In this document: piece after piece, positions 32,922 through 44,545 of the stretch
Layout: every line of letters starts with the position of its first letter
How positions within the stretch are numbered: position 1 is the stretch's first letter
Assembly: GCA_030323885.1 (NCBI GenBank)
Contig: CM059197.1
Span: forward strand, 28,539,178 to 28,603,177
Length of the DNA: 64,000 nt
DNA from: Branchipolynoe longqiensis
Taxonomy: Eukaryota; Annelida; Polychaeta; Phyllodocida; Polynoidae
Reading direction: 5' to 3'
Notes under the pieces: generated by a model
Told to the model about the DNA's origin: nothing
What the model saw: the letters and a program-made list of their open reading frames with translations, nothing else
Databases searched by the model: none
Made by a program: the position numbers and the translations under genes

Positions 32922-33173
32922 GAGACTGTCTCAAAAGGTGCTAAGCAATATGGGACAAAGCTGTGTCCATTGTAACAATCAACATACTATCTGCTTATGT
33001 ATTTGCTCAGGATAAACTGATTTGTTTTATATATGGTGTTTCATAATCCCAATAGAATACATATTGATTTGAAGCAAATGTCTGTGTTTTCAGTGTAACC
33101 GTTTCTGTGCTGTTTTGCGTCAGTCATTACAATGGACAAAATAAAAAGAGTTATCACCTTTTGAGACAGGCTC
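32922..33173. mobile_element. MITE family 3 (GAGMCTGTCTCAAAAGGTG ends)
   Basis: 252 bp with 19-bp terminal inverted repeats differing at one base (32922-32940 and 33155-33173). A second inner inverted pair (TGTCCATTGTAA / TTACAATGGACA) is also present. No coding frame. Confidence 0.75.
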
Positions 33174-33419
33174 ATATGTGTGTATATTTTGGTTATGTCC
33201 TTGTTAAGGACCGTTGTTCTTTATTTCATGAACTCAGGTATGGGTCACGGCAATTGAAAACCAGGTATGCTTTCACCATCTAAGTTCACCTTCGTACAGT
33301 AGCCATTAACGAAGCCCTTTAGAGGTTCTAGGTACATTAGGCATTTGTTCCATGTTCATTTCAGTTTGTATGATTTGTGTGTCATTTAATTTAATTCAAT
33401 CCACTTGCACTATATACAG

Positions 33420-33461
33420 AAGTATATGAGTGCCATGGATATCCATAGAGGGCTCTATGAG
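33420..33461 (+). CDS. Candidate 42-nt exon (14 codons, phase 0-0)
   Basis: The acceptor CACTTGCACTATATACAG ends at 33419 and the strong donor GTAAGT begins at 33462. The 42 bases are open and code for KYMSAMDIHRGLYE. The length is a multiple of three and the phase matches the neighbouring candidates. A microexon this short can arise by chance, so support is modest. Confidence 0.3.
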
Positions 33462-33604
33462 GTAAGTACTTTATAGCCAACCCCAATTGCTACGCATAAT
33501 TCCCACGAAAAGGACAATGAAATGAAATCAGTAATTGTGCATGTAACCGATGCCATTAATTGTCATCACAAATTCCCCAGCTTCATACTGCTGTGTTAAG
33601 GGTA

Positions 33605-33680
33605 ATTATATCGTGATGGTGCTGGTGATGGTGGTGATGGTGATGGTGATAGCGATGGCGATGGCGATCCTTCTCCCGTC
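33605..33680. repeat. (GGTGAT)n-like microsatellite
   Basis: GATGGTGATGGTGATAGCGA-type repeats over about 70 bp. Confidence 0.8.
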
Positions 33681-34715
33681 AATCAAATCGCTCAATCCTA
33701 ATAGCAATCATCGTAATCCGCATGTTAAAATTATAGTTAAAATTCATGCAAAGGCGATAACAAAAATAACAAAAAACAGGCCATGCCGCTTGGAATCCGA
33801 TGCTTGTGTCGATCCAGGGATCAGGTGTGGCACACATCTTCTTATTGGTAACAGATGATTGATTACGATGACGCGCATGCGCAAAGCAGCACTGATGGAG
33901 TAGCCTCGTCGCCACGCGCCCTGGGGTGATGGGCATGCGCAGGGGTGCATGTAGTCATAAGTGTTGATGAAGCAGGAGTGAGTGAAGAAAGTAACAGCGG
34001 AAGAACAAACAAGAGACCATCAGGAGATCAGGATACAAATAAAGCTCCTAAACATCATCGGATTGCCATTATTGATTTCAGTAAGAGGAGCTACAGATTG
34101 CCACTAAATGCATATGGTTAATCTGAATTTGACAGTGATTGATGTATAAATCAGGGGTGAACGATCTCCGCGATTTCTCCGATTTTCGCCGTGTGGTATA
34201 TTTACCGATTAACGTTCAAACAGAATGCAAAGGTATCTGCATGCATATGACTACAATTGGGTTTGAGTCACGTTCTTATATTACCTTAGATGTTGGTAGA
34301 ACAGAAAGTCCAAGCAAGAATGAGTGTGATATTTGCGATAATATAGGCACAACAAGGGTTGTTGAAACCTGACCCCCGGCATTTTTTTCCAGATTCCCTG
34401 GGAGTGCTAATCCTATGGTGGGTGGATCTGCGTTTTCGCGGAAATTCGCCCTTGGTGTACTAATCTCGGCTTGATTTCCGCGATTTTTGCTGGAGACCAC
34501 TTTCATCCCGAAGAAATAATAACTGCCGCCAGGCTGGGCAAATGAGGAAAGCTGTGTTGCGTTACGATGGTAGCCATCTGGAAAATGGTCTGGGGGAATT
34601 CTGACATCTGTCTGGTTTTATGTCAACCAGTAAGCCATCGATCAGCTGGGGTGAATCTTGGGTATTTGTTTTTCAGATTGTTGTCCTCTCTCATTGAACT
34701 GATAGATACACACTA

Positions 34716-35162
34716 AAAGCTTGGTCACATACACGTTAGTGGACATAGTTGAACGTAGTGGCGGCTAATGTAGTTGAATGTAGTCGAAGGTAACGGATAA
34801 GTATGGATGTCAGTACTTTCAACCATGTGCAACTACATTCAACTATGTTCAACTATGTTCAACTATGTTCAACTAAGTCCAACTAAGTTCAACTAAGTTC
34901 AACTAAGTTCAACTATGTTCAACTACATTCACCTATGTACACCTACATTCACCTACATTCACCTACATTAAACTATGTTCAGTTACGTTCAACCACGTTC
35001 AACTACGTTCAACTACGTTCAACTACGTTCAACTACGTTCAACTATGTTCAACTACGGTCAACTACGGACAACTACGGTCAACTACGGTCAACTATGTAC
35101 AACTACATTACCGTCAACTACGTTCAACTACGTTGACTCACGTGTATGTGACAGGGCCTTAA
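34716..35162. mobile_element. MITE family 4 (GTCACATACACGT ends) with internal 10-bp array
   Basis: 13-bp perfect inverted repeats (GTCACATACACGT at 34724-34736, complement at 35140-35152). The right end reads ACAGGGCCTTAA, like the GTCACACC family. The interior, 34830-35130, is a tandem array of CAACTAYGTT. Confidence 0.75.
34830..35130. repeat. 10-bp tandem array (CAACTAYGTT)n
   Basis: About 30 units, drifting from CAACTATGTT through CACCTACATT to CAACTACGTT. All inside MITE family 4. Confidence 0.9.
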
Positions 35163-35289
35163 CAATCTTGAACTCAGCAAGAATTTACCCATGAGGAAGT
35201 TAATGTGTGGAATTTGAGCCAACTTATTGAGCCCTGACTGATTCTGGAACTGCCATCTAAATCAGGAGAGGCCCTCTCGGTTTACCCGG

Positions 35290-35480
35290 TCATACGGACA
35301 TGTTGAATAATTGCACACTCATGGAGACTCTACGGCCACACTGGGAGACCAGGCTACCAACACCATGATCAACTCAGTCACATTATCCTGACATTGACCT
35401 AACCATTCCTTTTATTATCCTAGTCATATCGAGCGCTAGGCGAGGGAGTCACAAGTATCAGTGCTGGGGACATCCTGGTT
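35290..35480 (-). mobile_element. SINE-A, partial minus-strand copy
   Basis: Contains GGGAGACCAGGCTACCAACA, CAACTCAGTCACATTATCCT and CGAGCGCTAGG, the reverse complement of the SINE-A body. The tail and head ends are degraded. Confidence 0.6.
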
Positions 35481-35515
35481 TGCTACAGGTTTACAGTATA
35501 CCAAATCAGTAGCGG

Positions 35516-35851
35516 CTACAAAAAACAACCTATTTCAATAATCTCACAGCTGTCAATGAAAGACACCAGTTGCTGTTGTGGAACGGATTGATTGAGGCAC
35601 ATGCGTTCTGCCCGAGACGCCCGAGATTGGTGTGGGTTCCGGTTGGCTAACTCAATAGTACCTAAACGCGCCGCAAGGTGCTCCGGCACCCGAGCACACA
35701 GTAGAGAGCTGCCATAGTCCCTGCAGGCATCATCACGACTGATTGCGTTGATGAAGATACCACAGTGCTGGTGATAGCTTTCAAAGGTGGGCTCACCCTC
35801 TAACAAGAATGACCTTGACCTTGCGTGAACAGTATGAGGAGGACCCACCAC
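35516..35851 (-). pseudogene. Possible retroelement gag fragment
   Basis: 111 open codons. The stretch FLLEGEPTFESYHQHCGIFI followed by a helix-rich segment and QQQLVSFIDSC has the general look of the N-terminal part of an LTR-retroelement gag. There are no zinc finger, protease or RT sequences nearby. The reading is by impression only; a host exon or chance frame is possible. Confidence 0.2.
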
Positions 35852-36189
35852 CCGGTGGCTGTTTCTATTCTAGTCCTTTCTGTACTGGCAGTATGTTGGT
35901 GCGAATTCCCAAATTTACCGTGTGTAGGTGTTGTATTCATTTTTCATGGAGTCCTAGATTTCACAACCCCCCCTTCCCCGGGAAGGATGCTAGAGTTGTG
36001 ATGTAGAAGTTTAGTTGTACAATGGGGTAAAGTGGGGGTATAGGTTCCGATGTTTGTAATTGTCCATCTGTATGGTTTACCTGCAGGTGTGTTGTGTAAT
36101 ACGCCACATGCGGGCTGATGAGATCTAACCCGTGAACAAAGCTAGTTGGAGTGTTAGTTCCCCTTCAATTTGGGCTTCTTAGCACCGCA

Positions 36190-37020
36190 GCTACACCTCC
36201 ACTACACCCCCCCTACACCCCCACTATACCCCCACTATACCCCCGACTATACCCCTCTACACCCCCGCTATACCCCCACTACACCCCCAGTACACCCCCC
36301 AACACACCCCACTATACCACCACTATACCACACTACACCCCACTACACCCATACTACAACCCCACTACACCCCACTATGCCCCCACTATACCCCTACTAC
36401 ACCCCGAATATACCCCCACTACACCCCCACTACACCCCAACTACACCCCCACTACACCCCACCTACACCCCAACTATACCCCTAATATACCCCAATATAC
36501 CCCACTACACCCCAATATACCCCCACTATACCCCAACTATACCCCCACTACACCCCAACTATACCCTACTATACCCCACGATGCCCCCTATATACCCCAC
36601 TATACCCCCACTATACCCCCACTGAACCCCCACTACACCCCAACTATACCCCCACTATACCCCACGATACCCCTCTATACCCCACTGTACCCCCACTATA
36701 CCCCCACTGTACCCCCACTATACCCCCACTACACCCCCACTATACCCAATATACCCAATATCCCCCACCATCCCCCCACTATACCCCCACTATACCCCCA
36801 CGTGACCCCACCTGTACCCCCACTACACCCTTACTATACCCCCACTACACCTCCACTACACCCCCACTACACCCTCAGTACAATCCCTCTACACCCCCAC
36901 TATACCCCACTATACCCCACTAACCCTCACTATGCCCCCAGTACACCCTCACTATATCCCCACTACACCCCCACAATAGCCCCACTACACCCTCGCTACA
37001 CCCCCACCATACCCACACAC
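36190..37020. repeat. 12-bp C-rich minisatellite (CCCCCACTATAC)n
   Basis: About 70 units of CCCCCACTATAC / CCCCCACTACAC over 830 bp. The complement has runs of four or five G every 12 bases (GTATAGTGGGGG), a dense G-quadruplex pattern. The proline/threonine/tyrosine frames are artefacts. A (CA)n run follows at 37031-37054. Confidence 0.95.
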
Positions 37021-37551
37021 CACCCCGCCTCACACACACACACACACACACACCGCCTGGGGTTGGCAAACTTTCAGCGTAAAGCTGACTGCTGGAATAA
37101 TACGGACCATCTCCCAAGGCGTTTGCAAAGGCGAGCGGAAAGTGAATTATATTCTGGTGGGGATGTGGATGGGCGGGGGGGGGGGTGTAGGTGGTGGAGG
37201 GAGAAGAGAGGGAGGTCGCGATGGCTGAGGATGGTTTCAGGGTATACCAGAGTCTGATTGCCAAAAGGGAGGGTGTGGCGGTGGGAGGTGGAGAGGTGGC
37301 GGGGTGGGGGGTTGATGGAGGGGTCTGAGGAGCTATGGTGCCAGGTTTTACCAACCAACCATATCCCCTAGAGGACCTGCAGGCACTCATTCAACAAGGT
37401 CAAGGTGAACTTCAGTGTATGTATGTGCTGGGGAGTGGGAGTTGATGGGAGGTTTGTCCCATGGAGAACACAGCAGAGCGTTACTTCCCACTTCGATTTA
37501 CTATACAAACCATGTAAAGAAATTTGTGTAAATACCTATATATATACACCA

Positions 37552-37885
37552 GACGGGATGGCCGAATGAGTTAGAGTGTCCGTCTCCGTGTCGGTAGCCC
37601 ATGGGATCGTGAGTTGGAACCCTGGTCGATTCAAACCGATGACTTAAAAATTGATACTTGTCGCTTCCTAGCCAGGCGCACGGCATTATTAGGATAGGGC
37701 AAGGACTGGTTGGCTCAGTGTCAGTATAATGTGCCTGAGTGGGATATCAGGTCATGGTGCTAGCAGCCTGGTCTCCCAGTGGGGCAGCACTATAAAGTTG
37801 CCATGAGTGCACACTGTCACAAGTCGGTACCCATCCTGATAGTATGTTAGATGTTGCTAGGACGTAAAACAACAAACAAACCTAT
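37552..37885 (+). mobile_element. SINE-A, full-length, close to consensus
   Basis: Head GACGGGATGGCCGAATGAGT, B box GAGTTGGAACCCTGGTC, complete body (GGATATCAGGTCATGGTGCT, CAGCACTATAAAGTTGCC) and tail TTGCTAGGACGTAAAACAAC AAACAAAC. Confidence 0.8.
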
Positions 37886-38264
37886 ATATGTTTGTGTAAT
37901 ATTTACGGTCGGAAGACCAGTGCTACTGCACTGACAAAAGATAGCCAGGAATAACATTAATTTACCAAATAGAGAAGAGGAAAAAAGGTTAGTTTGTTGA
38001 ACAAACTCGCCATCGTTGGAATCGAGTTAGAGGATGCTATTAAATGAGTTGAGCAGCAGCTGGTGACAATGGAGGACTGGCTGATGGTGCTGGCTTGTGT
38101 CACGACGCCTACCGGAGTCAAACAGATGACTCGTAATAAATGTTCCCTGTTTACTGAAACGATACAATCAAATACAATTTTTAATGTTATTGCTGCCAAT
38201 TATATGTTCTCGTCCCCAGTTATATTGTATTGTACGGCAAGTAGGCTTGACCTGTTTTTTAAAG

Positions 38265-38447
38265 GCAATTGGTGCTATAGATGAGCCCAATGAAAAGGTG
38301 GTACCCACATATCAGGATATGGGAGGGCGCCCCCACTACCCCCTCTGCTGGCCGAGGGAAGAACTAATGCTATGTATGGACATCTCAAAGCATACGCTCC
38401 ATGAGGACAGGAATTCTAGGTGGGACCTGGAAGGAAAAGTATCGGAT
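38265..38447 (+). CDS. Candidate exon (61 codons, phase 0-0)
   Basis: The acceptor CCTGTTTTTTAAAG ends at 38264 and a strong donor GTAAGT begins at 38448. The 183-nt interval is open in phase 0 and codes for a hydrophilic segment with proline, aromatic and charged residues (for example DEPNEKVVPTYQDMGGRPHY and WPREELMLC). An alternative acceptor at 38280 would break the phase. A satellite array starts about 110 bp downstream. The product is not recognised. Confidence 0.4.
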
Positions 38448-38559
38448 GTAAGTATGTGGTAATAGGTGTATTATACATGACATCAGAATAGGTAATTAGG
38501 TCAGCTCACGCGCAGCTTGGCTGCAAGAGAACATATGGTCACACTGCAAAGTCAATGGC

Positions 38560-39560
38560 TATAAGCAATGTTCATACAGAAAAAGTGAGATATCTCTAAA
38601 ACTACACCACCTAGAAACAAACTGCCTGGCTCAAATATTCAAGGAACAGATTATATTAAATTTCTATGGTTAGGGTTCTGCATTTCTATTAATTTTGAAT
38701 AACATTGATGTGTTGCACTGGGCTTATCGGCAAACGCAATGCATTGTCAATTGCTGGAAGCAATGTTCATACAGATAAAGTGAAATATCTCTAAAACTAC
38801 ACCACCTAGAAACAAACCGCCTGGCTCAAATACAGAAAACATATTCAACGAACAGATTCTATTAAATTTCTACGGTTAGGGTTCTGTATTTCTATTAATT
38901 TTGAATAACCTTGATGTGTTGCACTGGGCATATCGACAAACTTAATGCATTGTCAATGGCCGGAAGCAATCTTCATACAGATAAAGTGAAATATCTCTAA
39001 AACTACACCACCTAGAAACAAACCGATTGGCTCAAATACAGAAAACATATTCAACAAACAGATTATATTAAATTTATAGGGTTAGGGTTCTGTATTTCTA
39101 TTAATTTTGAATAACATTCACGTTTTGCACTGCACGTATTGGCAAACTCAATGCATTTTCAATGGTCGTGAGCAATCTTCATACAGCAAAAGTGAAATAT
39201 CTCTAAAGCTACACCACATAGAAACAAACCGCTTGGCACAGATACAGAACAATTGTTCAACAATCAGATTCCATTAAATTTATCTAGTTAGGATTCTGCA
39301 TTTCTATTAATTTTAAATAAAATTGACGTTTTGCATTGCATGTATCAGCAAACTCAATGCATTGTCAATTGTTGTGAGCAATCTTCAGACAGAAAAAGTG
39401 AAATATCTCTAAAACTGCACCACCTAGAAACAAACATATTGGAACACATACAGAAACAAGATTTACCGACCATATTATATTAAATTTATAAGGTTGGGAT
39501 TCCACATTTCTATTAATTTTGAATAAAATTGACGTTTTGCACTGCACGTATCGGCAAACT
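38560..39560. repeat. About 200-bp tandem satellite, five units
   Basis: Units begin near AGCAATGTTCATACAG at 38564, 38759, 38964, 39171 and 39377 (period 195-207 bp). Each has ATATCTCTAAAACTACACCA, GGTTAGGGTTCTG and GCACTGGGCATATCG-like blocks. The divergence between units is moderate. Confidence 0.9.
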
Positions 39561-40089
39561 GAATGGCAGTGTGCTTTCGTTCTGCAGCCAAGGTGCGCAC
39601 GCATACACAATGTTTATAAACATTGAAGGGGGTCTATAGAAAAAAGAAGAAACAAACCTGGTTAATCGAATAGGGGAATAACACGTAGATATGAAACAAC
39701 AAATAATGCTTAGAAGCATAAGAAAGAACAACAACGAAAAATACCATCACAGGAAGAAGGATGGAAATTGCACCCTCCCCCCCCTCCCCACACGCGCCCT
39801 GCTCATCACCACAACCACGGTGCGCAGGACATTTTGCCTGCAGAACCAGTTTGAGTGAGGAGGGACTTGGGCGATAACGATGGGGCAGAAGGTGAGAAGG
39901 TTAACCGTTAACCATTACAAGCGTCCGATGGTGTGGGGTTCGCCCGTCCCTTGGAAGCGGGCGGCTTAGGAGTAGAGGCCCGCGTGAGACTAAGCCCAGA
40001 CACTGTCTTACCAATGCGCCAGCGAAGGTTTCCCCCGCCAATTCGTGTGTCCAAATACACAGTGAGTGGGTGTTCATATTCCAGAGACG

Positions 40090-40435
40090 AGGAGGGATGG
40101 TCGAATGAGTTAAGTGTCCGTCTCCCGTTTTGGTAGATCGTGGGATTCGAAACCATGGGTTCAAACCCTGGTCGAGTCAAAGCAATGACTTAATAACGTA
40201 TGCGTTTCACTTCCTAGCTAGGACGCTCAGCATTATTAGGATAGGAGAAAGACTGGTTGACTCAGTATCAGGATAATGTGACTGAGTGGGCTATCGCATC
40301 ATGGGGCCGGTGGCATGGTCTCCCAGTGGGGCAGCACTATAAAGTCACCATGAGTGCGCACTGTCACAAGTCGGTACCTGTGCTGATATGACCTTAGATG
40401 TTGCCAGGACGTAAAACTCCAACAACCAACCAACC
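40090..40435 (+). mobile_element. SINE-A, full-length
   Basis: GGGATGGTCGAATGAGTTAA head, B box GGGTTCAAACCCTGGTCG, full body and tail TTGCCAGGACGTAAAACTCC followed by AACC repeats. Confidence 0.78.
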
Positions 40436-40514
40436 ATCATATTCCAGAAGGAGTTGCGTATATGCATTTGCCATGGATTTCAGAATTGGTTAGAATATTT
40501 GAGAACATGGAAAG

Positions 40515-40750
40515 AGTGCAAAGCCACCAGGCGGAACGACCAAATGTGATAATTAGCGCCCGTTTTCACAGGACATGAGGTTCGAATCCTGGGTTGAAAC
40601 CTTTGCCGATTTAAACCAATGGCTTAATGATTGATAGTGGTCCCTAGCTAGCTTTGCACTTGGCTATGAGAGGGCAAAGAGCAGTGGGCTGAGGACATCC
40701 AATTGTCTGACTTTAAATTACCCTTGTTTAAGTAATTAATTAAGCCAATA
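40515..40750 (+). mobile_element. SINE-B copy, diverged
   Basis: Head remnants (GGTTCGAATCCTGGG), then GAGGGCAAAGAGCAGTGGGC and GACATCCAATTGTC, ending in a CTTGTTTAAGTAATTAATTA tail. Confidence 0.55.
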
Positions 40751-41600
40751 GCAAAGCAAAAGCGGTGAAAAGAGTAGACATAATACGGCGCTAGCATATG
40801 TGATTACCAAGCTGAATGAGATGATGCGTAATATAATGACTGAGCCTCTTGGTTATATGCGCAGATGACTTCTTTCACCAATTTGTGCATTTGATATGTA
40901 TTTATGTACATATATATAAATGTATATATATATATGTACATATATATGTGGTGTACAACAATTATGCGAGTATCAATTTCGAGAAGTTATTACCAATATG
41001 TTTTTCTCCATTCACTTTTGCTTGGTTCTCTCTGTAGCACCCCAATGAGTGTATTGTCATACGAACACCACCAGCTAGGCTACCCCGTCACTCGACACTC
41101 AAATATGAATATATGCATATGATTACATATGTATCTATATTGTTATATTTATATATATTTATATGTATATATATGTATGTACATATATATGTGTAGGCGG
41201 TGAAACGTCAGTCGTGAGGAAAAGGAGGGAGTGGTGGCGCCACCATTCTCTACAAGGGAACTGCAGGACACCCATACATAGGCCAAGCTGATTGGAGGAA
41301 ATATATATGAAAGCATTCCGATTATTTATATATGCATTATTTGTATACACATATATATCATATATTTACATAATGTATAATAATATATAACATATATCAT
41401 ATACTTATGCGAGTCTTGCGTAGATGCGACATGGATGAAAATCATTATGCTACCTATATATTGGACTAATGTTATTTGAGACACAGCAGGATTTAACCAA
41501 ACAAAAGAGCCACTCTGAAGACACCCCCTAGGGTCACGCATCTAGCTGTATATCAGACACAGGTAGCGACCATGACGGATACACTCTGGCGACAAAACCC

Positions 41601-41905
41601 TATACAGCACAACCCCGTTAAACCAAGCTCGGTTAAACCAAACGATCGGTTAATCCAAACTTTTTTCGGCGGCCCGGCAAATTGCTACCATTTATCATAT
41701 AAAAAAGTTGGTTAAACCAAAGTCGATTAATTTAAAGTATCAGCTAATTTGTCAGCCCAGGGTCACTTCCGGTACAGTTAAACCAAAGTTTCATGTGGTT
41801 TTAAGGTCATCTGTGACTTTTGGATATGATAAATGGTCGAACAAAGTTTGGATTAACTGAGCATTTGATTTAACCGAGGGTGGTTTAATGGGGTTAAACT
41901 GTATA
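41601..41905. mobile_element. pogo/Tigger-like MITE with CGGTTAAACC ends
   Basis: Left TATACAGCACAACCCCGTTA and right TAATGGGGTTAAACTGTATA are imperfect inverted repeats of about 39 bp flanked by TA. GTTAAACCAA-rich ends are typical of the pogo branch of Tc1/mariner. No transposase frame. A partial second unit lies at about 41985-42075. Confidence 0.65.
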
Positions 41906-42079
41906 CACAAAAAAAACTATAATCATAGTGTCCACATTCATTGTACATTCACAATGCACCACATCTTTACCAAAGCCAAGTCAAAGTCAAAGCTCGGTTA
42001 AACCAATGAATCGGTTAATCCAAACACATTTCTAGGATCCCTTCAAGTTTGGTTTAACCGGGATATACTGTATACATAA

Positions 42080-42400
42080 GAGGCGCGCCTCCTGCGGGTT
42101 GAAGAGTTCAGTTGTCTGCCGCCAGGTGGACGATGCCTCGGTGAAGCGCCCCGGCTTCCCGGCCGTTAATGGGTAGCCCCGGGCCCGGGCCGGGGTCTGA
42201 AGCCGCCGTCAGATAAGGCGTGGCGCATTTCATGCATCAGTTCACAATTCGCGCGTCATTCCGGCCCGACCCGCTCGGTACCCCTGGTGGCCGTCTTGTA
42301 AACTAATCGCCTCTGACACCGGCTGAAGAACACAGGCGCTGGGTGGCGCATTACCGACGCGTTGACATGCCGACTCATCAGACCGTGTTGGCTGAATGAG
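42080..42400. other. GC-rich island without recognised gene
   Basis: CpG-rich for about 320 bp (for example GGCGCGCC, CCCGGGCCCGGGCCGG) in an otherwise AT-rich region. No frame with exon-like borders. It may be regulatory. Confidence 0.3.
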
Positions 42401-42411
42401 CTGCGACCAGA

Positions 42412-42735
42412 CGGGATGAGTTAGAGCGTCCGTCTCTCGTGCTGGTAGATCGTAGGGTCGTGGGTTCGATTCCTGGTCGAGTCAAACCCATGACTTAACA
42501 ATTGATACTTGTTGCTTCCTAGCCAGGCACTCAGCATTATTAGGACAGGGCAAGGACTGGTATGCTCAGTGTCAGGATAATGTGACTGAGTGGGATACCA
42601 GGTCATGGTGCCGACGGCCTGGTTTCCCAGTGGGACAGCACTATAAAGTCACCATGAGTGCACACTGTCACAAGTCGATACCCGTCCTGATATGACCATA
42701 CATGTTGCTAGGACATAAAACAACAACAAAGAAAC
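42412..42735 (+). mobile_element. SINE-A, full-length
   Basis: Head GAGTTAGAGCGTCCGTCTC, B box GGGTTCGATTCCTGGTCG, complete body and tail TTGCTAGGACATAAAACAAC. Confidence 0.8.
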
Positions 42736-42739
42736 AAAC

Positions 42740-42835
42740 TGAATGAGCTGAGCGTCTGCCCTCTCATTTTGGTGGATCGTGGGGTTCGAACCCTCGTCGA
42801 GTCAAACCGATGACTTAGACAGTTAGCTGTTAAAG
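42740..42835 (+). mobile_element. SINE-A head only
   Basis: CTGAATGAGCTGAGCGTCTG and B box GGGTTCGAACCCTCGTCG, cut off after the head-body junction. Confidence 0.6.
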
Positions 42836-42865
42836 GTTAATACTTGTCACTCCCTAGCCAGGCAA

Positions 42866-43165
42866 TGGGCGCGATGGCCTAATCGGTAGAGTGCGGACCA
42901 TGCATTCGGAAGGTTGGAAGTTTGGTTCCCAGTCGAGTCAAACCAATGACTTTAACATGGATACTTGTCGCTTCCTAGCCAGGTGCTCAGCATTACTATG
43001 ATAGTGAAAGACTGGTTAGATCAATGTCAGGATAATGTGACTGAGTGGGATATTGGCTCATGGTGCCAGCGGCCTGAATTCCCAGTGGGGCAGCACTATA
43101 AAGTTGCCATGATTGTGCACTGCCACAAGTCGGTACCACTCCTGATATTACCTGCTGTAAAGTCC
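42866..43165 (+). mobile_element. SINE-A, 3' end replaced by repeat R1
   Basis: Head GGGCGCGATGGCCTAATCGG TAGAGTG, body through GGTACCACTCCTGATATTAC, after which repeat R1 begins abruptly at about 43148. Confidence 0.7.
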
Positions 43166-43565
43166 TCAGCTGGAATCTGTGGTTTGTGTAGGCAGGCTAT
43201 AATGAAATCAATACAGGCAAGAAGAGAAAGGAAGAGTATAAAGAATGATAGTAAAGAGAGAGACAATGCCCTCAGCTTTATTATTATACAGTGATACATG
43301 GATCTGCTATGGCATACAACCTGACCGTATTCTGCAATGAGCATCAAGCATTTATAGTTCCACCAATGAACATCAAGCATTTCTGTGTCACCATAGCTAC
43401 CGTGATCTGCCCACCACCACCATGCGGTGTGGCTGCTTGGCCACCACCTGCCTGAGCTGAGTGTGTGGTGATGCCTGACTAACAGAGGGGGGAGGGGGTA
43501 GTGAGTAGAGCTCCAAGTGCCCTCTACACACTGTCTATAGTGCCTCCTTCACACTATCTAATACA
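43148..43565. repeat. Interspersed repeat R1, copy 2
   Basis: Matches 6590-6965 in order: GGAATCTGTGGTTTGTGTAG, GGCTATAATGAAATCAATAC, GAAAGGAAGAGTATAAAGAA and the CCACCACCACCATGC block. Confidence 0.6.
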
Positions 43566-43639
43566 CAATGACTATTCACAATAAGTAAAGGATCACCATC
43601 AACTACATAAATACAGTCATGCACCTGGCACTATATACC

Positions 43640-43880
43640 CTTTACCCTTTGATTCGGCGCGCAGGCCGGGTGACGTATCAGGAAGGCGCCGGCCCGGTCG
43701 AGTGCCGTGGTTATATACCAGGTGGCGTACAGGTGAGTTAGGTACAGGTGGCGCCAACTAGCGAGTAGCGGGCACATACTGATTAACTAAACCTGGCCGG
43801 CGCAAGTGGCGCTGCCTAGCACACATTGCCAGAACCATCGCGCTGCCGGAGCGTTCGAAACGCCGATCGAGAAACCTGCT
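43640..43880. other. GC-rich island with CTCF-like GGTGGCG motifs
   Basis: Contains CCAGGTGGCGTAC, CAGGTGGCGCCAAC and AAGTGGCGCTGCC within 100 bp. No gene is supported. Confidence 0.3.
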
Positions 43881-43919
43881 CATTTATTATGTCAACACTA
43901 TTATATATGCGTATGTACT

Positions 43920-44030
43920 GCCTATTATTAGTATGCTAACCATTACACCACCTAGGCTCTCTGATAGCATCACCATAACCACGCATAGCTGTGTATGTGG
44001 TTCCTTGCCTGAGAGGTCAGTGCAAACTAT
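43920..44030 (-). mobile_element. SINE-C fragment
   Basis: GTATGCTAACCATTACACCA CCTAGG and TTGCCTGAGAGGTCAGTGCA match the SINE-C copies at 16 kb. Confidence 0.55.
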
Positions 44031-44545
44031 CATATTATATTATATTATATTGAGCGTAGCAATCTAATTGTGTGTGTATAGTTTGAAGTAACATTTATTT
44101 TAAAGGGTTAAATCGGACCGATTTAAAGTAGAAACATGCCATCTTAATGTTGCATTCACCTAGAAATATGGACACCGTAGGCTTCATCAGTGACAAGTCT
44201 GGTTAAAGTGACTTCACATTCCTTCTATTGAATAATACATCTGTATACCTACACCATTTTGTATATTGGAGACGTATAATGTCATTGCATACGCATTTAC
44301 CTTATCAGGGTGGGTGTGGGGGAGCGGGGGGGCGCAAGCATGCACTGCACCTAATCGTTATTGTGCGTGTGGGGGCCACACCCCACTCGCTCAGAAATTA
44401 GAGCTATTTCCAGTATGAGTATTATGTTGTCTTATCGACCATTAATATGGCTACAAAACGCATATGCACAGTGAGTACTGAAAACCATATAGAGTTCATG
44501 TTGGTACATTCAGTGATGATATCAATATATAACTCGATATATATA

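Noticed and set aside
36151..37257. Pro/Thr/Tyr-rich frame of 368 codons
   Set aside because: Translation of the CCCCCACTATAC minisatellite.
43665..43732. Possible 68-nt exon with CAG|GTGAGT donor
   Set aside because: It would need a phase that does not fit the neighbouring candidate exons, and the acceptor is GC-rich without a clear pyrimidine tract.
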